Source: UBA7867 sp964579205
GTDB lineage: Bacteria; Bacillota; Clostridia; Christensenellales; UBA1242
Assembly (NCBI GenBank): GCA_964579205.1
Contig: CAZOFH010000018.1
Location: 1 to 7,876, forward strand
DNA: 7,876 nucleotides
Direction of reading: 5' to 3'
The notes beneath the pieces were generated by a model, which searched no databases, was not told the origin of the DNA, and saw only the letters and a program-made list of their open reading frames with translations. Shown in pieces: positions 6,218 through 7,876 of this stretch (position 1 is its first letter; each line of letters opens with the position of its first letter). Position numbers and translations under genes: made by a program.

Positions 6218-6246
6218 ATTATATCACATTTTGCCGCGCTTTTCAA
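6218..6246 (-). promoter_or_regulatory. Sigma-A-type promoter of the - strand two-gene operon
   Basis: On the - strand, TTGAAA (6246-6241) and TATAAT (6223-6218) are separated by 17 bp. Transcription should start near 6211, giving a leader of only about 20 nt before the ATG at 6192. This short leader also rules out the longer reading frame that begins in the -35 box. Confidence 0.82.
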
Positions 6247-6680
6247 TACATAATAGCAAAATTTTTCTAATTTTTTGAGCGAAAATTGGGGTGATAAATT
6301 GATTTATTTTGAGTGTATATTGTTAATTTTTGCTACTTACTTGTTAAAATTTGCAACTATCTTGCGAATTTTGGTAATATTAGGGGGGGGGTGAATACGT
6401 GTGTTTTTTGGGATTTTTTCGACTATTTTTTGTGAATTGTGCTGGAATATCTAAGTAATTGTCAAAATTTGAGGGGTGAATAAATTTAATATTTCGTCCG
6501 CGCTGTGGTGGTGTAATTTGCAAAAAAATTACAAAATTATCAAAAATAACGGTAAAATATTAGCAAAAAAATATGAATAAAATATGATTTTAATTCCAAG
6601 ATAATATCTATATGTTATGTAAAAATAAATAAAATTGCGCAAAAAAAATCGTGAAAATGCAAAAAAACAGTGTTTTTTAA
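6247..6680. other. AT-rich intergenic region without a gene
   Basis: About 430 bp of strongly AT-rich DNA shows no open frame with a ribosome binding site and no RNA gene I recognise. It contains a run of nine G (6383-6391) and several A-runs spaced with GCAAAAA-like motifs. An A/T-only weak hairpin (6662-6669/6671-6678) lies just past the end of the DUF11 gene. That hairpin might end the transcript but lacks a GC-rich stem. A poor + strand promoter-like match (TTGTTA at 6320, TAAAAT at 6345, 19 bp apart) has no gene after it. Confidence 0.6.
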
Positions 6681-7445
6681 TTAATTTACTCGGACTTTGA
6701 ATTCGATAGTGATTTCGCCATTTACCTCGAGGTCGTCCAGAGGAAAGCCTGCGGCGGGGTCGTAGGTCGGCTGCGCGACGTCGTCGATTATGACGCTACC
6801 ATTTACAAAAGTCGTGCCGTCTGGGATTGGGTCAGAAAACTGCAGGTTGGTGTTTTTGAAAGAGCCGCCGTTTTGGATTGTTATTGTGTAGGTCAATTCA
6901 TCGCCAGAGATGACTGCGGTGGTGTTTGCGGTTTTTGATACCCAAATTTCGTTGTCGAGGATTGCGACAGAGAGGGGTGGGGATGTGAGGGTGAATGGCT
7001 TGCTGTCCATATTAATGCCTAATGTCGTTTGATTGGTAATACTGTCGTCGACGGGGTATTGGCTGACTTTGATTTGATAAGTAATCTCCACGCTCGCGCC
7101 TGAGCCGTCAATATCGACAGGTGCGGTAAATCCCGCTATCGGGTCGTAACTGGCGTGAGGAACATCACCGATTTTGACTGTGCCGCTCACAAAATCCGCA
7201 TCGTCGCTCAAAGTATCGTGGATGGTTATCCCGCTGATTTTTAGGTCGGTGTTGTTGGTAATCGTGGTCGTGACGGTCAGGGTGTCTTGGGGCAGCGCCC
7301 AAGTTTTGCTCGCGGTCTTGGCTATCACAACGTCGGTCGTGAGGTTGTTGGTGCGCAAAAAGTTGCTTTTGTTGGTGACGGAAACTACCTCGCCCTCGCC
7401 GTTATTAAAATTTGAAGTCAGTGTCGCAGTGTTTAATAATGCCAT
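6681..7445 (-). CDS. DUF11-repeat protein, 254 aa, no signal peptide
   Basis: The ATG is preceded by AGGAGA with a 9-nt spacer. The protein has two DUF11-type beta-sandwich repeats. Repeat 1 (about 38-128) begins VVIAKTASKT and contains TITNNTDLKISGITIHDTL, then FVSGTVKIGD and YDPIAGF. Repeat 2 (about 166-254) begins IWVSKTANTT and contains TITIQNGG, then FVNGSVIIDD and YDPAAGF. The aligned motifs show internal duplication. DUF11 domains are usual in large cell-envelope proteins with signal peptides and anchors. This protein has neither: its N-terminus is MALLNTATLTSNFNNGEGEV. Small signal-less DUF11 proteins beginning M-A-x-x-N-x-A-T occur in Clostridia, where a spore-coat or exosporium role is possible; this is from memory. 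It appears monocistronic. No strong promoter was found upstream on the - strand. Confidence 0.88.
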   Translation of the reverse strand: MALLNTATLTSNFNNGEGEVVSVTNKSNFLRTNNLTTDVVIAKTASKTWALPQDTLTVTTTITNNTDLKISGITIHDTLSDDADFVSGTVKIGDVPHASYDPIAGFTAPVDIDGSGASVEITYQIKVSQYPVDDSITNQTTLGINMDSKPFTLTSPPLSVAILDNEIWVSKTANTTAVISGDELTYTITIQNGGSFKNTNLQFSDPIPDGTTFVNGSVIIDDVAQPTYDPAAGFPLDDLEVNGEITIEFKVRVN

Positions 7446-7633
7446 AAATCAAATTCTCCTACACCATTTTATTTTTTTGTGCGCAAAAAGGTGCAAAAAG
7501 TTGCTTTTTCGTCCTGCTCCCTGACCCCATTAATAAAAGAAGAGGCAGGGGCTGAATTATTTCTCTTGCACATAGCAACAAGAGGCAGGAATAGTATTTG
7601 ATATTTTATTTTTTTGGTTCAGAACTGCGTTCT
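7446..7633. other. Upstream region of the DUF11 gene, with direct repeats
   Basis: No gene is visible. The 10-bp motif AAGAGGCAGG occurs twice (7540-7549 and 7580-7589), 40 bp apart. CTCTTG (7563-7568) and CAAGAG (7579-7584) form a small inverted repeat overlapping the second copy. AAAAAG/CTTTTT (7495-7500/7504-7509) forms a weak hairpin in the predicted leader. These could be regulator binding sites for the - strand gene; evidence is weak. Confidence 0.4.
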
Positions 7634-7688
7634 TCACAGATTCCACGCGGTATGCAATACCGCGTGGAATCTGTGAGCGGAGCGAACC
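7634..7688 (+). repeat. Dispersed repeat, copy 2, with a 20-bp-arm palindrome
   Basis: Bases 7659-7688 are identical over 30 bp to 2304-2333, in the same orientation. Here the left part is mirrored: arms 7634-7653 and 7657-7676 pair perfectly over 20 bp around the loop GCA (7654-7656). The outer GGTTC (7616-7620) and GAACC (7684-7688) can close a further stem. On RNA this would be a very stable hairpin without a downstream U-tract. The copies support a dispersed, structured intergenic repeat family, possibly a miniature mobile element. No transposase or clear target duplication was found. Confidence 0.8.
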
Positions 7689-7756
7689 CCATTTCACAAA
7701 AAAAATGCAAAGAAACAAAAAAAATTAAAAATTTTTAAAAAAGTGGTCGAATTTAG

Positions 7757-7786
7757 TTGATATTTTTGTAAAAAATGGTGTAAAAT
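7757..7786 (+). promoter_or_regulatory. + strand promoter for a gene beyond the right edge
   Basis: TTGATA (7757-7762) and TAAAAT (7781-7786) are 18 bp apart in AT-rich DNA. Transcription would start near 7793. At least 80 nt of leader without a start codon and ribosome binding site follow inside the window. Confidence 0.55.
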
Positions 7787-7830
7787 AAAATCGTAAAGCA
7801 ATCGCAAAGGTCGGTTTGGTAGAAAGAAAA

Positions 7831-7876
7831 CTGTCATCAGGATGACAGGAATATTCCGTGCGCTTTTGTTAAAGCG
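7831..7876 (+). other. Structured leader after the right-hand promoter, cut by the window edge
   Basis: CTGTCATC (7831-7838) and GATGACAG (7841-7848) form a hairpin. The 10-bp palindrome GGAATATTCC (7848-7857) overlaps its end. A last hairpin, CGCTTT/AAAGCG (7861-7866/7871-7876), reaches the edge. Together they suggest a folded 5' leader or a small RNA. No riboswitch or T-box consensus was recognised, and the element is incomplete. Confidence 0.4.

Noticed and set aside
6193..6246. Longer start (TTG at 6246) for the 234-aa protein.
   Set aside because: The TTG is part of the -35 box and lies upstream of the predicted transcription start.
6662..6678. Terminator for the DUF11 gene.
   Set aside because: The stem is almost entirely A/T with a minimal loop, so it is only mentioned in the intergenic entry.

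Overview
The window looks like an accessory segment of a bacterial chromosome, most likely from a low-to-moderate GC Clostridia-type Firmicute. Three things suggest this. Ribosome binding sites are purine rich (AGAGGG, GAGAGGTG, AGGAGA). Promoters are sigma-A-like (TTGACT-18-TATAAT, TTGAAA-17-TATAAT). The protein families present (a DUF6273-like domain, Listeria-Bacteroides/InlB B-type repeats, DUF11 repeats without a signal peptide) are common in gut and environmental Clostridia. This assignment is inferred; no marker gene is present. I found no rRNA, tRNA, CRISPR array, transposase, integrase or reverse transcriptase.

Region 1 (1-2066, + strand) holds one surface- or fibre-like gene that enters from the left edge. 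It is cut into two by an in-frame TAG at 1080-1082. The first part carries most of a DUF6273-like domain. After the stop, in the same frame, come the closing V-R-P motif of that domain, an InlB-type repeat and a second repeat-like domain. It reads as one gene with a nonsense codon.

Region 2 (2067-2591) has no gene but is rich in structure. It holds an inverted-repeat element (2095-2155), a terminator (2228-2254), copy 1 of a 30-bp repeat that recurs near 7660, and an 87-nt sequence that folds into a near-perfect four-way cloverleaf (2400-2486).

Region 3 (2592-6246) is a self-contained convergent cassette of four genes I do not recognise. A strong promoter drives two + strand genes (161 and 427 aa). 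A second promoter drives two - strand genes (234 and 258 aa). The two operons meet at a bidirectional terminator (4641-4678). The 427-aa protein has an acidic N-terminus and a Lys/Gly-rich tail. This cassette is the best candidate for an undescribed system, but nothing in the sequence shows its function.

Region 4 (6247-7876) starts with about 430 bp of AT-rich DNA with no gene. A - strand gene for a 254-aa protein with two DUF11 repeats follows. Then come the second copy of the 30-bp repeat, here part of a 20-bp-arm palindrome, and a + strand promoter. The promoter leads into a structured leader for a gene beyond the right edge.
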